From NCBI GenBank assembly GCA_004794655.1, contig SMMW01000001.1, forward strand, positions 4,089,001 to 4,153,000: a DNA stretch of 64,000 nucleotides, in the 5' to 3' direction. The notes below the pieces were generated by a model. The model saw only the letters and a program-made list of their open reading frames with translations, was not told where the DNA came from and did not search any database. The stretch comes from Marisa cornuarietis (Eukaryota; Mollusca; Gastropoda; Architaenioglossa; Ampullariidae). Below, piece by piece: positions 22,437 to 35,600 of this stretch; the stretch's first letter is position 1; every line of letters starts with the position of its first letter. Made by a program: the position numbers and the translations under genes.

Positions 22437-24296
22437 TGGTTAGGGTGGGGCATGCTTAAGCAAAACACTAAGTTGCTGACCTTTTTTGTATGAAGATATC
22501 TGCAATCCCAGAAATATCTGAACAGTAGTGTCGGTGTTCTGTCTGTAAACCTTGAGCCATCTCCTGTATATAGAATTGAAGACATAAGACAAACACTAGC
22601 TCTGTAACTTGTTCTGAGAGTCTAGAAGCCTCAGCAATCAGCTACAGCATGATGACTGTCTTTTTGATACGATTTTCTTTTAATCTGACTTTATAAGTAG
22701 TTACTTATGGCCAGGACTTTCCCGTATGTCTTGCCTATATTGTATTTATTTATGCGCTCGAAGTGTCTCCGACGACAAAGACACTGCAATGTACAATGTG
22801 CACGTCTCAAAATATACTTTTTATTATTTGCTTGTTTGTTCGTTTGTTGTAATTTTTCTTGAAACGTGAAGAATCTAGCGGGTGTTTTGCCCAAGTGTAA
22901 AATACAGCTATTGCTGGCTAATTAATTAATTAGTATACGCATGCAAGAAGTCATCCAAACAGATAGCGTAGAAGATGATGTTAGGAAGGAAACAGGTGCA
23001 ATATATGTTGAGGCGATTCTGAGAAAAAAGAAAAGGTTGTCTTTACAATTTAGTACGTGAATGACATGAGTGACCTAGGATAAAAATTCAAACTGTTGCG
23101 ACGGTGTAGGGATGTATGACATCTTGAATATCACGACCGCAATGTGAGAGATGACATACGCGCTGATTTATAACACAAAATAAGAACAGGGCTGATTGTA
23201 CCATTAGGCGAACTGATTTATCACAATACAGAATAAGAACAAGTAGTTGCTGAGGGCGCAAGCACCTGGAAGTACGGGGCGGGGAGGTTGTAGAGACTGC
23301 ATTGTTTCAGCGAAAGATGATGTTAGGATATTCTCTGCATGGCTGCTCGTGATGCACGTGAATTACTTCTGCATAAAGTCTATTGTTTATTTCACACTTC
23401 TAAACGTAGTGTAATTACATTACGCAGACAGCTTTCTTAAAGACAAAAATATTTCGTGCCCTTCAATCAACAGTATGTTGGGTTCAAACACACATGTCTA
23501 TTTATCTGCTAATACATTTAAGAAAGCCTTTCTTAAAATATAAAACGTTTTATTGCTACATACATATGCCTTCAGATACCAGATATACAGAAAGAGATAA
23601 GATATACAGTATCCACAGATGTGATGAAGATGGGAAATGATGGGAAATCCTTTCTTCGTCTCTCTCCCTTTTCAACTACTGCTATAAAGACATCAAAGAT
23701 TTGGTGCCGTCAGCGATGGGAGCTTCTGTCTTCCTCTCTCGCCTTTCTTTTTCTCTCTTTCTCAGCTAATCCAGGTCTTTCCTTCTCTTCCTCTTCCCTT
23801 GTGTTTTCCACGTGTTCAAAAGAGTGTATTAAAGGAGAAAGGTGCCTTATACGGCGCTACTACTGAGGAGGCTGCACAGAGAGTCTGCATTTCTTTTATG
23901 CACAGAATGATGTTAAGAAAAATATCATTCTGGTCAATCATATTAAATATATCAGATGCCCATTTATCTACGTTTATTGAAATAATAACATGTAGAGGCT
24001 TAACTATCTTTTCTCAAAAGAGAGTTTAAATAATGTTTCTAGGCTTACATAATGTCAGTGAGGATTGTCGCGGTTTGATTTGCAGCGATGGACGGTTTTC
24101 CGAGCGTAAAATGAATATTGAAATAAGTTCTAAATCTTCTTGAATACTGTACCACATTTCGGTGTCACTCAGAACTTTATCGATCCTGCCAGTTTCTGAA
24201 GCTAGTAGAGAATAATGTTTCTCAAAGCGAAAATGAGTTACAAAATTATTAGGTCAACAATGGTGCGAGAAAGATTGGTTAAATCTTTTTAAACTT
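22436..24296. other. Non-coding DNA without recognised genes
   Basis: AT-rich sequence with no recognisable exon. Pyrimidine-rich open frames near 23620-24030 are not supported by splice sites or protein likeness. Confidence 0.5.
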
Positions 24297-24458
24297 TTTA
24301 AACGAAAGTTTAACAATACAGATTTTATAATGAATCTGACTGTGATTAATAAAGAAGGATGATAAGAAATCTATTTGATATGGTCTGTCTGTCTGTCGGT
24401 CGGTCGGTCGGTCGGTCGGTCGGTCGGTCGGTCGGTCGGTCGGTCGGTCGGTCGGTCG
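24297..24458 (+). repeat. Dispersed repeat with (GTCT/GGTC)n tail, left copy
   Basis: About 90 bases (TTTAAACGAAAGTTTAACAA to TGATATGGTCTG) run straight into a 76-base array of GTCT then GGTC units (24383-24458). The same sequence, reverse-complemented and ending in AGAC units, lies at 26198-26327 with only a couple of differences. An element body ending in a GTCY-type tetranucleotide array recalls Helentron-derived elements of the DINE/HINE type, but I see no diagnostic ends. Confidence 0.85.
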
Positions 24459-25300
24459 TATTCATTGAGTACCACTCGGCAGCTTCACTTGACCGGAAAA
24501 AGTAACTCTCTCTCCACAGCAAAAAAGCAAAGAAAAAAAGATTTTAAGCCTCAATTTGATGATCAGAACATTTAGATTTATTGTTGGGTGTGTTAATAAT
24601 TGCTGGATATTTTGTCGCGGGGAGGCGGGATGCATGGTGCTTGCTTGTATTTCGTCTAAGGCGCAGCATTTCATAGCACCGGTCTGAGTAAGAATCGTCT
24701 AGCAATCAGAGGAAAAAACAGAAAGAGAAAAAGAGACACAGAAAAGGGCCGGTGATTATCGAATTCACATTTTACTTTGATTATGGTAGTGACCCTTTTT
24801 ATTGTCATGTTAAATAAATTGTTGAATTCCTTTTCATAACCATTGTCGCTACATGGCTGAATGAATAAATTTAGAGAACTAGAATTACGGCCCGGTCTCT
24901 GTCTTTCTCTCTCTAGATATTATATATATATATTCTCACTCTTTTATTCAGCTCAATTCTTAGCCTCTCCCGTCTATCATATTCTCTTACTGTCTTATCT
25001 CGTCCTTTCTTTCATGTAACGGCGACGCCCCGATTAAATAGACTGTACAGTCTAGTTTTCACAAAGAATGAAAGGAAACTTACAGGTTCTCAGTATAATT
25101 ACTACTTCTTGCCTTCTGGCAGACTAGCTGAGGGCTCGAGTACCGCTATAGTTGTGACAGACAAGGTGAGGGCTCGCTCACTGCTATTTCTGTCAAACTA
25201 CTGCCAGCAGCGATGAAGTGAGTCTGTCTCTCAAGTGACGTATGGCTTCATACCCGCTCTCCCTGTTCCACACCTCTCTTAACGAAAGGCCACCCTTAGG

Positions 25301-25308
25301 TCTCTCTC

Positions 25309-25349
<41 letters not shown>

Positions 25350-25372
25350 ACACGTGTATATATATATATATA
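25301..25372 (+). repeat. Compound (CT)n (AC)n (TA)n microsatellite
   Basis: CT array, then AC array, then, after CACGTG, a TA array. No coding meaning. Confidence 0.95.
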
Positions 25373-25643
25373 TGCACGCAAACACGTGCGTACACGCACG
25401 AACGCATACATTGCCTCACCAGGTACGAAAGACACAGAGCTTGTTTACCTGTTTGGATGGGCTCAGCTGACACGTCCTGTTACCCTATCAGAGGAAGAAC
25501 AATTGTCAGAATACATGTTGAATCTGTTCTTCTGATGATTCTGCAGAACTGCTTAAATTGAACGTAGTTCCATTCGTCATTTTCGTACCGCAGAGGCAAC
25601 CAAACTCTACTTTTTGCTCTCAAGGACCGACTGTTGAAATTCT

Positions 25644-25964
25644 CTATTGACTGGCATCCCCAAATGTCTTCTTGACAGACTTCAAAGGATCCAGAATAAT
25701 GCTGCTCGTCTTATCCGCAGATAATCCAGATCTGAATATGTAACACCCATCATTCCCTGGATGGCAGTCTCTGATCGTACTGTATGTAAACTTTTCACTC
25801 TGTCTTATTCCGCTATGTCTGGTACCGGTCCTCGATACCTCGATACTCGCTCTCGTCTATACTCCAGCTTTAAGTCCAAACTTAATAAGACTTTGGCTTT
25901 GTTATGTGTGAGGCGTTCTGAGCAAATTATTTTGAAAAAGAGTTATATAAACTATTGTTGTTAA
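25644..25964 (+). pseudogene. Decayed CR1/L2-like LINE reverse transcriptase C-terminus
   Basis: Translation reads GIPKCLLDRLQRIQNNAARL, then a stop (TAA at 25722-25724), then in the same frame SEYVTPII, KLFTLSYSAMSGTGPRYL. This is the familiar C-terminal motif block of CR1/L2-type non-LTR retrotransposons (a leucine-rich LxxxQNxAAR segment followed by hxPV..R..YKLL.L.Y.A and GP.YL). The in-frame stop, and the absence of the catalytic reverse transcriptase domain upstream, show a 5'-truncated dead copy, the usual outcome of incomplete reverse transcription. It lies between the two inverted repeat copies at 24297 and 26198. Confidence 0.85.
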
Positions 25965-26195
25965 TGTTATTATTATTTGTTCTTTTGCTATAGGATTTTT
26001 TTGCATGTCTATTTTGTTTAAAAACTCGAAATGTATTATCAGCAAATGGAAGGAACAGATGAAAGACTGAGGCAGTGGAGCAGGACATCAGAGGGGAGGG
26101 TATTTAGGAAGAAATACAGCCAGAGAAAAAAAAGCAAACTAGCAAAGGAGATGCGATACGATACTCTTCATTGATCCAAGCTTTTGACACAGTTT

Positions 26196-26197
<2 letters not shown>

Positions 26198-26229
<32 letters not shown>

Positions 26230-26327
26230 GGCAGACCATATCATATACATTTCTTATCATCCTTCTTTATTAATCACAGTCAGATTCATTATAAAATCTG
26301 TATTGTTAAACTTTCGTTTAAAAAAAT
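26198..26327 (-). repeat. Dispersed repeat with (AGAC)n tail, right inverted copy
   Basis: Near-identical reverse complement of 24297-24390, with its (AGAC)n array at 26198-26237 facing the array of the left copy. The pair encloses about 1.7 kb that includes the LINE remnant. The near-identity implies recent origin or gene conversion. Confidence 0.85.
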
Positions 26328-26759
26328 GTTCCGACGACTTTTTATTTTAAATCCGGTGAGCTTAACATGTTGAAATGTTCAAATCTGGTCTCGAAGTTTG
26401 AAAATCTGCCACCAGAGATTTTTTGTGTGGTCTTTTTATGTGAATCAAGGAAATGTTTACAATGGCTATAGCGGGAGAGTGTTGTGGTGTTCCGATATGC
26501 AGACAAGATTATGACATCTGTAATAATGTTTCACACCTTATTCATTGCGCACAGCCTCGCCAACTCTGAATAAAAGCTCACTTTTTAAATCGTTCTTTTT
26601 TATTTTTGTGGGCGGCCCACTCACCTCGTGAAAATAATAATAACAATTAATAATGATGAAAGAGAGATGCATACGTTATTTTTTTTCTCGGGTGTTAATG
26701 GCGAGAGAGAGAGCGTTCATGCATGAGTGTGTGGGTGGATGGTAGAGGGAGAGAGAGAA

Positions 26760-26761
<2 letters not shown>

Positions 26762-26826
<65 letters not shown>
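26762..26826 (+). repeat. (GT)n microsatellite
   Basis: Uninterrupted GT array of about 32 units, followed by imperfect GT/GC-rich sequence to about 27010. Confidence 0.97.
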
Positions 26827-26828
<2 letters not shown>

Positions 26829-27010
26829 TATGAAAGCTTGTGAAGGATATGAGAATGCGAGCATACATGTCTACTTAAAACCTGTATTGTTTGCATGCCG
26901 TTGCGTTCTGGTATGTGTGTATGTGTTTAGTGTAGACGCTTTTGTGTGTAGAATGTGTGCGTGTGCGTGCGCGTGCGTGCGCTTGCGCCCACGCGTGTGT
27001 TTCTGAGTGC

Positions 27011-28315
27011 GCATGTGAGTATTGCAACTTTTGTGTTTGGCATCGCTGCTTGCAGATTTAATTGGAGACACTTTTCACCAACGCTACATACTCGTTTGCA
27101 AGTCAATCATGTTATGCAAGCTGCAAGATTTTTTGCAAATGTTTTCGCAAATAAATAATTGATTTTCATAACTTTGGAGTTTTTAAAAATGTTTCTTTAT
27201 CTCTTCATTACCTGGTAATCCTTACATTCACGTTGTCTTCTTTTAACTCTTATAATCTCATTAAAAAGAACTGATCTTCGTTCCTTTTGGGAGTGGAAAA
27301 AAAGGTTAGAAAGAAAGGAGTGAGAGGATTTTTTTTGCTTCCATGTTTTTTTGCTTCCATGTCTCCGTCTTCCCCTATCTCTTCTCTGCGTGCGTGCGTG
27401 TGTGCGTGCGCATGATAACAAGACACTCCGTTCTCCCAGTGGTGGCAGTGTAGGCATTATCGGAAGCACGCTGCAAGATAGGGTTAAAAAAACCATTCTC
27501 AGAAACAGATGCCGGATGGGAAATCACATTAATCACGTGACAGACTGGTGCGAGCTGTTTCCGACCGTCTCCCGTGTCGCTTTTTTTGCCTTTTGTGTAG
27601 TTGTGATCTCTTAGATCAACAGCTCCTACTACCACTATCACCACAACAACAACAACCACAACCATCCCCACCACGTCCACATACACCATCTTCCACCCAC
27701 GTTACCTTTCCTTCAGAAGTCTGCGTAGCTTCAAAATGTGCGAAAGACTAACATAACGGGTTTCTTTAAAAAAAAAAAATTAGTAAAGCTTAAACGTGAT
27801 GGGAGACGGAAGGGGCCTGGGAGCTGGACACGAGTATTTCTGACGTTGGTGACCCACGACAGTCGTGGCCGCACTTTGGGCCACTTTTCATGTAAAAAAG
27901 ACCAGCTGCTTTTAGTCGCAGCTCTCGCTACCACCAGCATCTTAACAAATTGCGTCAGTCCCCTGTCTAGCACCTTAACAAATTGTGTCGACCTCTTGTC
28001 TAGCTGGTCGAGAGGCAAGCGCCAGATCTTGTTTTTCTCTTTTTGTCTCACCTATGTCTGTACCTTTCTTATCTCTAGGAGGAGATTTTTTTTGACGTGA
28101 GGAGGTAGCAGCCAGTAGTGTTTCTTCATCGAAGAAGTTAGTTTTGTTTTTTGATATGTTTTCGGACCGAAGAGTGGTTGAACAATAAAATCGAAAAGAA
28201 AAAATGTGACAATCAAATCAATTCATTTTGCTTAATTCTTGTAAACATTAGTCACGTGACAAGAACTGGTGTAACAAATGTCGTGACATCCGCATGTCAC
28301 TGAAAAACTAACGCC
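27011..28315. other. Non-coding DNA without recognised genes
   Basis: Overlapping open frames on both strands at 27197-28100 cancel each other as evidence, and none resembles a protein family I know. A CAA/CCA-rich simple stretch lies near 27640-27690. Confidence 0.5.
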
Positions 28316-28609
28316 CAGAAGCCGTAGTTATACAGATTAAGTCGTTTTCCCCAGGGCAAAATGGGGAACTCGAGGTAAAACCTCTTGTTTGTAAAGTTAA
28401 TGAGCAGTGTTCAGACCCCACTGACGCTACTCCACGTTCCTTTTACCCTCGGAATCCTTTATCACCGGCTTGTAACTACGGCTTCAGGGGTAAAACATCT
28501 GCGGGGTCTGGACACAGCCACATAACTTTGGAAACCAGACGCTTGTCCTTGCATTCCCCATGTTGCCCCAGGGAAGAGACTTACCTTCGATTCATAACTA
28601 CGGCACCAG
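28316..28609. mobile_element. Inverted-repeat element, CAG(A/G)(A/G)GCCGTAG family, copy 1
   Basis: The left arm (from GCCGTAGTTAT at 28321, through GCAAAATGGGGAACTC, to CAGACCCC) and the right arm (from GGGGTCTGGACAC, through GCATTCCCCATGTTGCCC, to ATAACTACGGC at 28604) are imperfect inverted copies of about 100 bases. A related element lies at 59516-59819. No transposase is encoded and I could not find a clear target duplication. Confidence 0.8.
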
Positions 28610-29072
28610 CTGTGATGACTGATCTCTTTGATGCCAGTAAAATGATTGAAAAGTCGATTCCAGTCGGCGTACATTAGAAAAAAAAATCCTGTCTTATTCA
28701 CCTTTATACTCCAACAACAGAAAATCTGAACGAATGGATTTGATTAGTTTATTTCTGAGTCGTCCAAATAATACGAAGGGTTTCAAAAGAACCTGGTATA
28801 AAAGCACAAAGCATAATTGAAACTTGATCTCATTACTAGTAATGTCTGTTGCTAAGGTATTAGCTCTTCTGTCAACTGTCGTCTGATCTTACAGGCTTTG
28901 TGGTTTTTGCATTCTCACATCTCATCTGCGCACACCTTCATACACAGATAATAAAATTTCTAATTAAATGCAAAGCTTCAGGACTGGAGTAAAATTTATA
29001 ACTGTTCCGTGACACCTTCCCCTTCTCTCTTTTTCTCTATCCCTTTTTTCTTGCACGCACTTGCGTACATGG

Positions 29073-29076
<4 letters not shown>

Positions 29077-29147
<71 letters not shown>

Positions 29148-29170
29148 TAGAGTGTGTGTGTGTGCGCGCG
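29077..29170 (+). repeat. Compound (GT)n (GA)n (GT)n (GC)n microsatellite
   Basis: GT array to 29130, then AG units to about 29147, then GT and GC units. Confidence 0.95.
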
Positions 29171-31790
29171 CATGCGCATGTGTGTGCGTACACTTGAGAG
29201 TTGGGTCTCTGGTTGTCATCACTAATTCTGTTCACCGTCTATGAAGGAAATCTGTATCCCATAATATCTAAGGGGCGTCTAGAACATACCAGGGAGATTT
29301 TCCATAGTACACGAGTACCATTTATTGGTACGGCACAATGTGTACCTAGCTATGCCAGTGCTGTCTAGCCATACAACAAATATATCCAAGTCTGGAGCCT
29401 AGTATACACTTTCCGTGAAAGCACGTGACAGACTAGCGTTTTAAACCGCAAAGTGAATATGTAAAGAGAAATACCTTGATTGCGAAAGCGTACAACACTC
29501 TCACACAGTGGTGGTACCCGTTCAATGTTTAACTGCGAAACCCGTGTACCATTTAGTCCAGGTAAAGCCACCTGCCGCACACTTTGCAGTGCTAAAATAA
29601 CACTGCTCGCTGAAAGTCTCAGAGAAACTTGCAGGTAACATGATGGCAGAGTTAATATTTCATTAGAGTGTAACAAGAGTCCATTCTTTTTTCTTTGCTC
29701 GAGGGTCCGACCGGGCAGGTTAATTACTGCACAAACCTTTCCTCGCTGAAGCAAGTTCTCCTTCACTGTCTCTCTGTTTCTTATGCTCTCCTTTAGGGCT
29801 AGAAATGTGTTTGAAGAAAAAAATGTCACACAAGAGACAGCACGAAGTCACATGTGTGGAGGCTTCATCTTCACATTTTGGAACCTCAAAACCCAACAAG
29901 TCGTCTTTCCGCAAAAGAGTGAGGACTGGCTGTCTTGAGTTCAGATCTCGTCTCGGGCGCCCTGTTTTTTCTCTACATGGTGCACCAGTGTACAGGGCCG
30001 GCTGCTTTGCCGTAATGTAGCCTTAGTTGTTGGCTCGGCGTTGAATACCGATTCTCCTCTCTCTCTCTCTCTCACTCAAAAGGAGGGTCTTACAAGAAGA
30101 TGGCGAGCAAAAACAGGAAGTAAGTTGGCAGCAACCTCTCCACGAAGCTTTGCATATAATTGGATTCTCTTCTTTCATCACAAAAGCTATGTAGTACTTT
30201 CCAATTTTGTCGAGAGTAAAAGATTTCATGGATAATTTTCACAAGAAACATAAGACATTCTATATTAAAGCGGAGTAATTTCAATTTAATACACATATCT
30301 CATCAAATATTTACTTGTTACACCGTACCCTGGTAGTTTACTACCCGTTATGATTAGATACTTTTCATTTATTGATAATTTGTGGTATTATGCACTGTAT
30401 TCTACATTCTTGTAGGTTTGTTCGGATATACTAGATATCGCTATGTCGAGCGACCACAGCCTTTTCGTTGTCCCTCACCAAAACTGCTTATGCAACACCC
30501 CCATTGGGTCTCTATCGTCCATCTTGGTCAGCATGTTTTACCCCATATTACCACATATTTTCCGTCTCCGGGGTATAAATTCTGAAAATTCACGTGGAGT
30601 TGGCGAAAACACATAGAAAGATTCAAACACAACGCACAAAGGGTAACATCGCCCCACCTGGGGGCAGAAATCGTCAACATGCAAGCGCTGTTGCTACGAT
30701 TTTTGACAGAGGAGGACCCGTTACGCAACAAAACTGTTTTGCCCCGCGAGCTAACGGGACCAGAAGAAAAAGCTGCAGCATGAAGTTAATTGCCAGCATT
30801 TTCTCACTGGCAGCCGATGGGAATGACCCACACAAAGATTAGCGCCTTGAAACTCGCCTTCCCTGCAGACACTCGGCTGTTAATGGCATCAGTCAGAAGG
30901 GTAAGGAGGACATGGGCTGGGCTTCGCGCCTCAGGATTACGATCCAGAACTGGGTTGCATGATGACCCACGTCTCTTTTTGCTCCACTCACCCCGCGCTT
31001 TAGTGCTACGGAGCACTCATGCAGCTGACCCCAGAAAGAGAAAGTAACCGTCGTGTCCACTCTTGGACATCAGGTGACAAATTGAACAGTGACGTCACAC
31101 GCTCGAGCAGCCTTGTCAACAAGGTCTGGGCTCAGTCGTTCGCCACATGACAAGAATACGCAAGTCTCGGAGGTCGATATAGGTCAAGAAAGAAGTCACG
31201 AGTAAGCTAGTATTTCAAAAGCACCTATCTGCATTATTTTTCAGTTGTTTTCTTTGCCACGATGTCTTCAATGACTACTTCAGTAAACAAAACAAACAAA
31301 CAAAAAAATTCTCCAAAGAAAAGCAAAATGCGGAACACGGATTCAAAGAGATAAGATACGATATTATGTAATGATGCAGGCTTCTGGTCCAGTTTCATAA
31401 CGGGTACAACATGATAATAAACACTGAACATTCAGATATGAAGGATGCTCACTACTAGACTTTCACTCAGTGAATAAGTTATAAATACATGCATGAATCA
31501 AACCATGAATCATGTATATACACGGATCAACACAGCTATGCATCGAGACAATAGTCTATACGATCGTGTATACACGCAGGTACAAGCACAGCTATGCATG
31601 AAGCCATTCGACACCCTGCAATCTACCTCGGAGTCTGTAATTGCTCGGCGTGTTACAAGACATAGGACAACATGGCGAGGTGTTCTTGCTCTGCCTGCCG
31701 TAAATCAGATTAGCATCTTCCCCATACTGGACACCCAAGCCCTCTCACACACACTCTTACACACTCTTTCTCCCTCTCTCTCTTTCTCTC

Positions 31791-31795
<5 letters not shown>
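29171..31795. other. Non-coding DNA; one long but unsupported frame
   Basis: The longest frame is 154 residues on the - strand (29829-29365). It has no recognisable domain, signal peptide or splice context. At about 1 per 60 kb such a length is not remarkable. A perfect TGACGTCA lies at 31090-31097. Nothing else was recognised. Confidence 0.45.

Positions 31796-31865
<70 letters not shown>
31796..31865 (+). repeat. (AC)n microsatellite
   Basis: Uninterrupted AC array preceded by a CT-rich tract; it inflates a spurious frame at 31493-31933. Confidence 0.97.
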
Positions 31866-31870
<5 letters not shown>

Positions 31871-32280
31871 TCAGCTGCCGAGGTGAATGCCCAGCTGCTT
31901 ACAGTCTCCCATTATCTCCTTCCGCATCAATGAAGTGAGCCTGACGGGTGCTGGAAAACAGCTCTATTCACATTAATACCACCAAACTCTAGAACGTAAT
32001 TGCGTAAGCGAATTTTTCGACATCTCTAACTGAAATGACCACACAAAAATAAATTGCCTTTCAGCTTTCTACGATTATTTTCTTTCTGTATCTGCCTACT
32101 GCAGATCGTTGATATTTTTTATGGAATCTTCTTTAAGTGAAGGAGGTCAGATGTCCTACAGGGCACACTGCTTGGGCAGTCTTGAGATCACCTTGACAAC
32201 GCATGGCACTGAATGCGGGTGAGGTACGTTTATCGCGAGGAAATATTCAGTTTCCTTCCCTCAAACTAGTTAAAGGTTTA

Positions 32281-32608
32281 GTCGGGTGCAATTTTGTTTT
32301 CTAAGACACCGTTTCCCCTCTAACCTCCTCCGTTCTCGAGATACATGGCTACAAAATCCCCAAACACAAAAGAGGCCAATAACACAGAGATTGGGATTAT
32401 ACATGGATACAACTCCACTTTCAAAGCTACAGCACCTAGGAGAGCTAATACCTGATAATTAGGCCTATGTTAATTGGGCGTATCTGTGTACAAACGTGAT
32501 TTCACGAGTTGGACCTTTTTCTGTGCATAGTGATGTTTGTAGGCTTGTATCTCAAGAACGGAAGAGTATTATTCACACAGCAGTTATTTAAAAAAATTGC
32601 ACCTCGCT
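32281..32608. mobile_element. Foldback element, GGTGCAATTTT ends
   Basis: Left end GTCGGGTGCAATTTT and right end AAAAATTGCACCTCGC are inverted. Inside both arms a shared block CCGTTCT(C/T)GAGATACA..CCTACAAA recurs in inverted orientation. Part of one arm recurs at 49015-49112. It is non-coding, probably a miniature transposon of unknown superfamily. Confidence 0.65.
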
Positions 32609-35600
32609 TGTTGCCGTTTCTGTTCCATTTGCGTTCATTGAACGTAGCCCTTAGTGTGAAGAAATCAGCTTGATTAGAAACCGATGAACAACTCCGATGG
32701 ATTAAAGGAAAACAACTTACATGCTGTGAGAGAGAGAGAGAGAGAGGAGACGGTCGTCAACCTCATGAAAACTGCTTTCAGCATGTGTAAGGTGCATCGT
32801 GCTATTCTCCGTTGAGTCAGGTGATCTTTTAGACAGTACTGGAAGGAAAGGAGACAAGAGTTTGGAGACGGAGACCACCTTCACAAAAAGCTGGCCACGT
32901 GATAAGAGCGGTCTGTGACAGGACTACCTTCACCTTATTTCCTTAATTTGTTTTCCTTTGACGACAATTTTTTTTATTGCACAGCCTATTAGACAGATTG
33001 TTCAAATGCTAAATTGTTAGCAAATTATCTTCGATTTAAATATTCGTAGAAGACAGCTGACCCGGCACTCGTCGTTTGAGTCGAATCGTCAGGTGGAAAG
33101 GGAACCTTTCACCCTGAGATCTAGAACTAAGGGTTAACGAGGGTACCTGCATTGCTTACCAACTACCAGGTTTACTAAGTGCTCACCTGTTTGCTGCCAA
33201 AAAGTGTGGCTTAGAATTATTTTTTATATTACTTTCAAAGATCAGATTGTACCATTCACCATTTCACCGGTTTTAGTTATAAAAAAAACTCACATCAGAC
33301 TGCAATATATGTTGTTTTTCAGGATACCGGAGCAGACGTTAGCTGAGTGAGATGAGCGCGATCAACAATATGAAAGAGGCTGAAGGGAAAAACGTAGGCG
33401 AACAAACCATTGATCTAATACAGTTAGAGAATGTCATCAATTCCATGGGATGAGCAAAACAGTCATCTAATACAGTGAAAAATTCTGTCATTTGCTCCAT
33501 GTACTGTTCCTCTCAGACAGTCTTCAGCCATCTGTTCATAGCAAACAACACCTTGCTGAGGGTAAAACTTTTGACATCACAACACAAAGTTACATTGCAT
33601 CAGATGGTTGGTTTCCTTTCTATTCAAAAATGTTTCTATAAGACCTTTTCAACTGGGACATTTGTGATCACTGTTTTGAGTTAAGAACCGAGTTATGAAC
33701 TAACGTTCATACGACCCAGACATGAACGCTGGCCCAAGTAAGTCTCAATATTAAAAGGCTGAAGTCTTCCATTGCTTTATTTGAAAGCATCACGATCAAT
33801 GCTGACATTTACCTGCCCACAGCTGCCGAGGAACTCGAAAGAGGAGTAGACATAAAAGATGCTTAGCTTTTGTGTCGTCAGCTTAGTTTGATCCAAGAGA
33901 TCACACCGTGAAAAGTGATCGACTTTTTTCACAAAAGCGGCGGTCGATGGAAAGCGTGGTCATATTTCACACGTGGGTTGACCGGAAAGCATGAACATAT
34001 GAAAGTCCGGTAAGTTTGCAGATGATGTCGTGTGATTTTGAAGTCCTTTAAAAAAATTAAATCGTAAATGTCCGTGACAAAAACGTAAAGCAAAGGATGT
34101 CTATCGTATAATGCTTCTGACTTCTCCGAATACACGTCGTATGCTAATGTGTCGTGTTTCCTGTCCTCTCTGAATCCACCTGGCTTTGAAGTTCGGCGCC
34201 ATCCGTAGCTGAGATGTTTGTTAAAAAGGAGTTGGTGTACTTAATTCAAAATCTGGTCGAAAAAGGAAAGCGTTTCTTGGCGTTATCAGAGATCAAAACA
34301 TTCAAAACTAATTCTTGTAATCTAACAGTCACTTCAAGGAAGATTAGTCTTCGCCAGCCAGGACATGATGCAGCCATCTGGATCGATCGTGTTTAAGTGG
34401 TTGTTGATGGCATCGTTATCTGAATGTGTCAGCAACTACAGTTATCTTCTGCAGCCATCACATGGCTCTTCGGGGTTTTGACGATGGATGATGACGATGA
34501 CGACGTTTCTGTTGCTGATCATCATCATCATCTTGCCAGTGACTCGCCAGAGCTCTTCTCTGGGATGCGGTTGTCTGCCCATCTGCCGCGTATTTTACCT
34601 TCATGTACATCACCCCCCCACACCAACAGATTCATCTTTGGACGTGCTGATAATCTTCTCACGGTAGACATATTTTCAGAGAGCCCTTTTTATTTCCCTA
34701 ATTCTCTGTAGATTAAAATTTTGGATTTTTAGCATAGTCATTCTTACAAATGATTTTTTTCTTGTCTTTCGTCAATTTTTCAGTCTGGAAAAATACAGTA
34801 AGTGATTATTTTATGGGTTTTTTTTCACATGCTTTGTGGTCGATTGCGTCTCATATATGTGGCGAAGAATCGCTGCTTTAAAGGCCGTTCTTAACTGCAA
34901 AAATATGAGTGAGAGTTCAACCAAATTTTACTTGACGGCTACTTTGCTAAACTTGGTCGAACGTTCGAGTTTCTTGTTAAGAAGGGCATTAAGAGTTTTA
35001 CACGGTTTGGCTAAGCCGAATAAAAGAATTAGTCAAAGATCTTACCTAAAAGTCTGAAATCAAGCTTTTCTCTTATTTTATTCCAGAAGATTTCTGTTCT
35101 TTTTTGCACGATTATAGGCCAAATAAGAAATTAAAAAATTGTCCTTCACAAGATGTGAACACACAAAAAGCTGTATCCAGTTTTGAGAAAAGTAAATCCT
35201 GTTTTTAATCCAGACGGATGCACTAGAGAATTATGGTAGGTTTCTTTCTTCCAACTCAGACCGTTACAGGTCAGTTTTATAGACTCACGTTGATTAACGT
35301 GCACACACGCACGCATGCACGATCACATACGCAGAGAAATAGAGAGAGAGAGAGAGAGAGAGATTTGCGTGTTACACTTCACACAGAGCCGAGTTTCATA
35401 AGAATTTCATACGCGAACAAGATGTTAGCTTAAATTCTTGATGTCGTTGTCTGCATCATCGTTTGAAGTACGACGATTCTGTCAGGCGAGCGAACAGATA
35501 TCAGAACAACCTTAAGAACCTTAAGAGAACTTTAAGTATATTTCTGGATAGATCAGCGTTTTAAAATACTTTAATCACGAAACCACAGACTGGCATCTCT

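Noticed and set aside
29365..29829. 154-residue - strand frame
   Set aside because: No domain, signal peptide or splice context was seen; one frame of this length is expected by chance in tens of kilobases.
31493..31933. 146-residue + strand frame
   Set aside because: Its length depends on the CT and AC arrays at 31740-31865.
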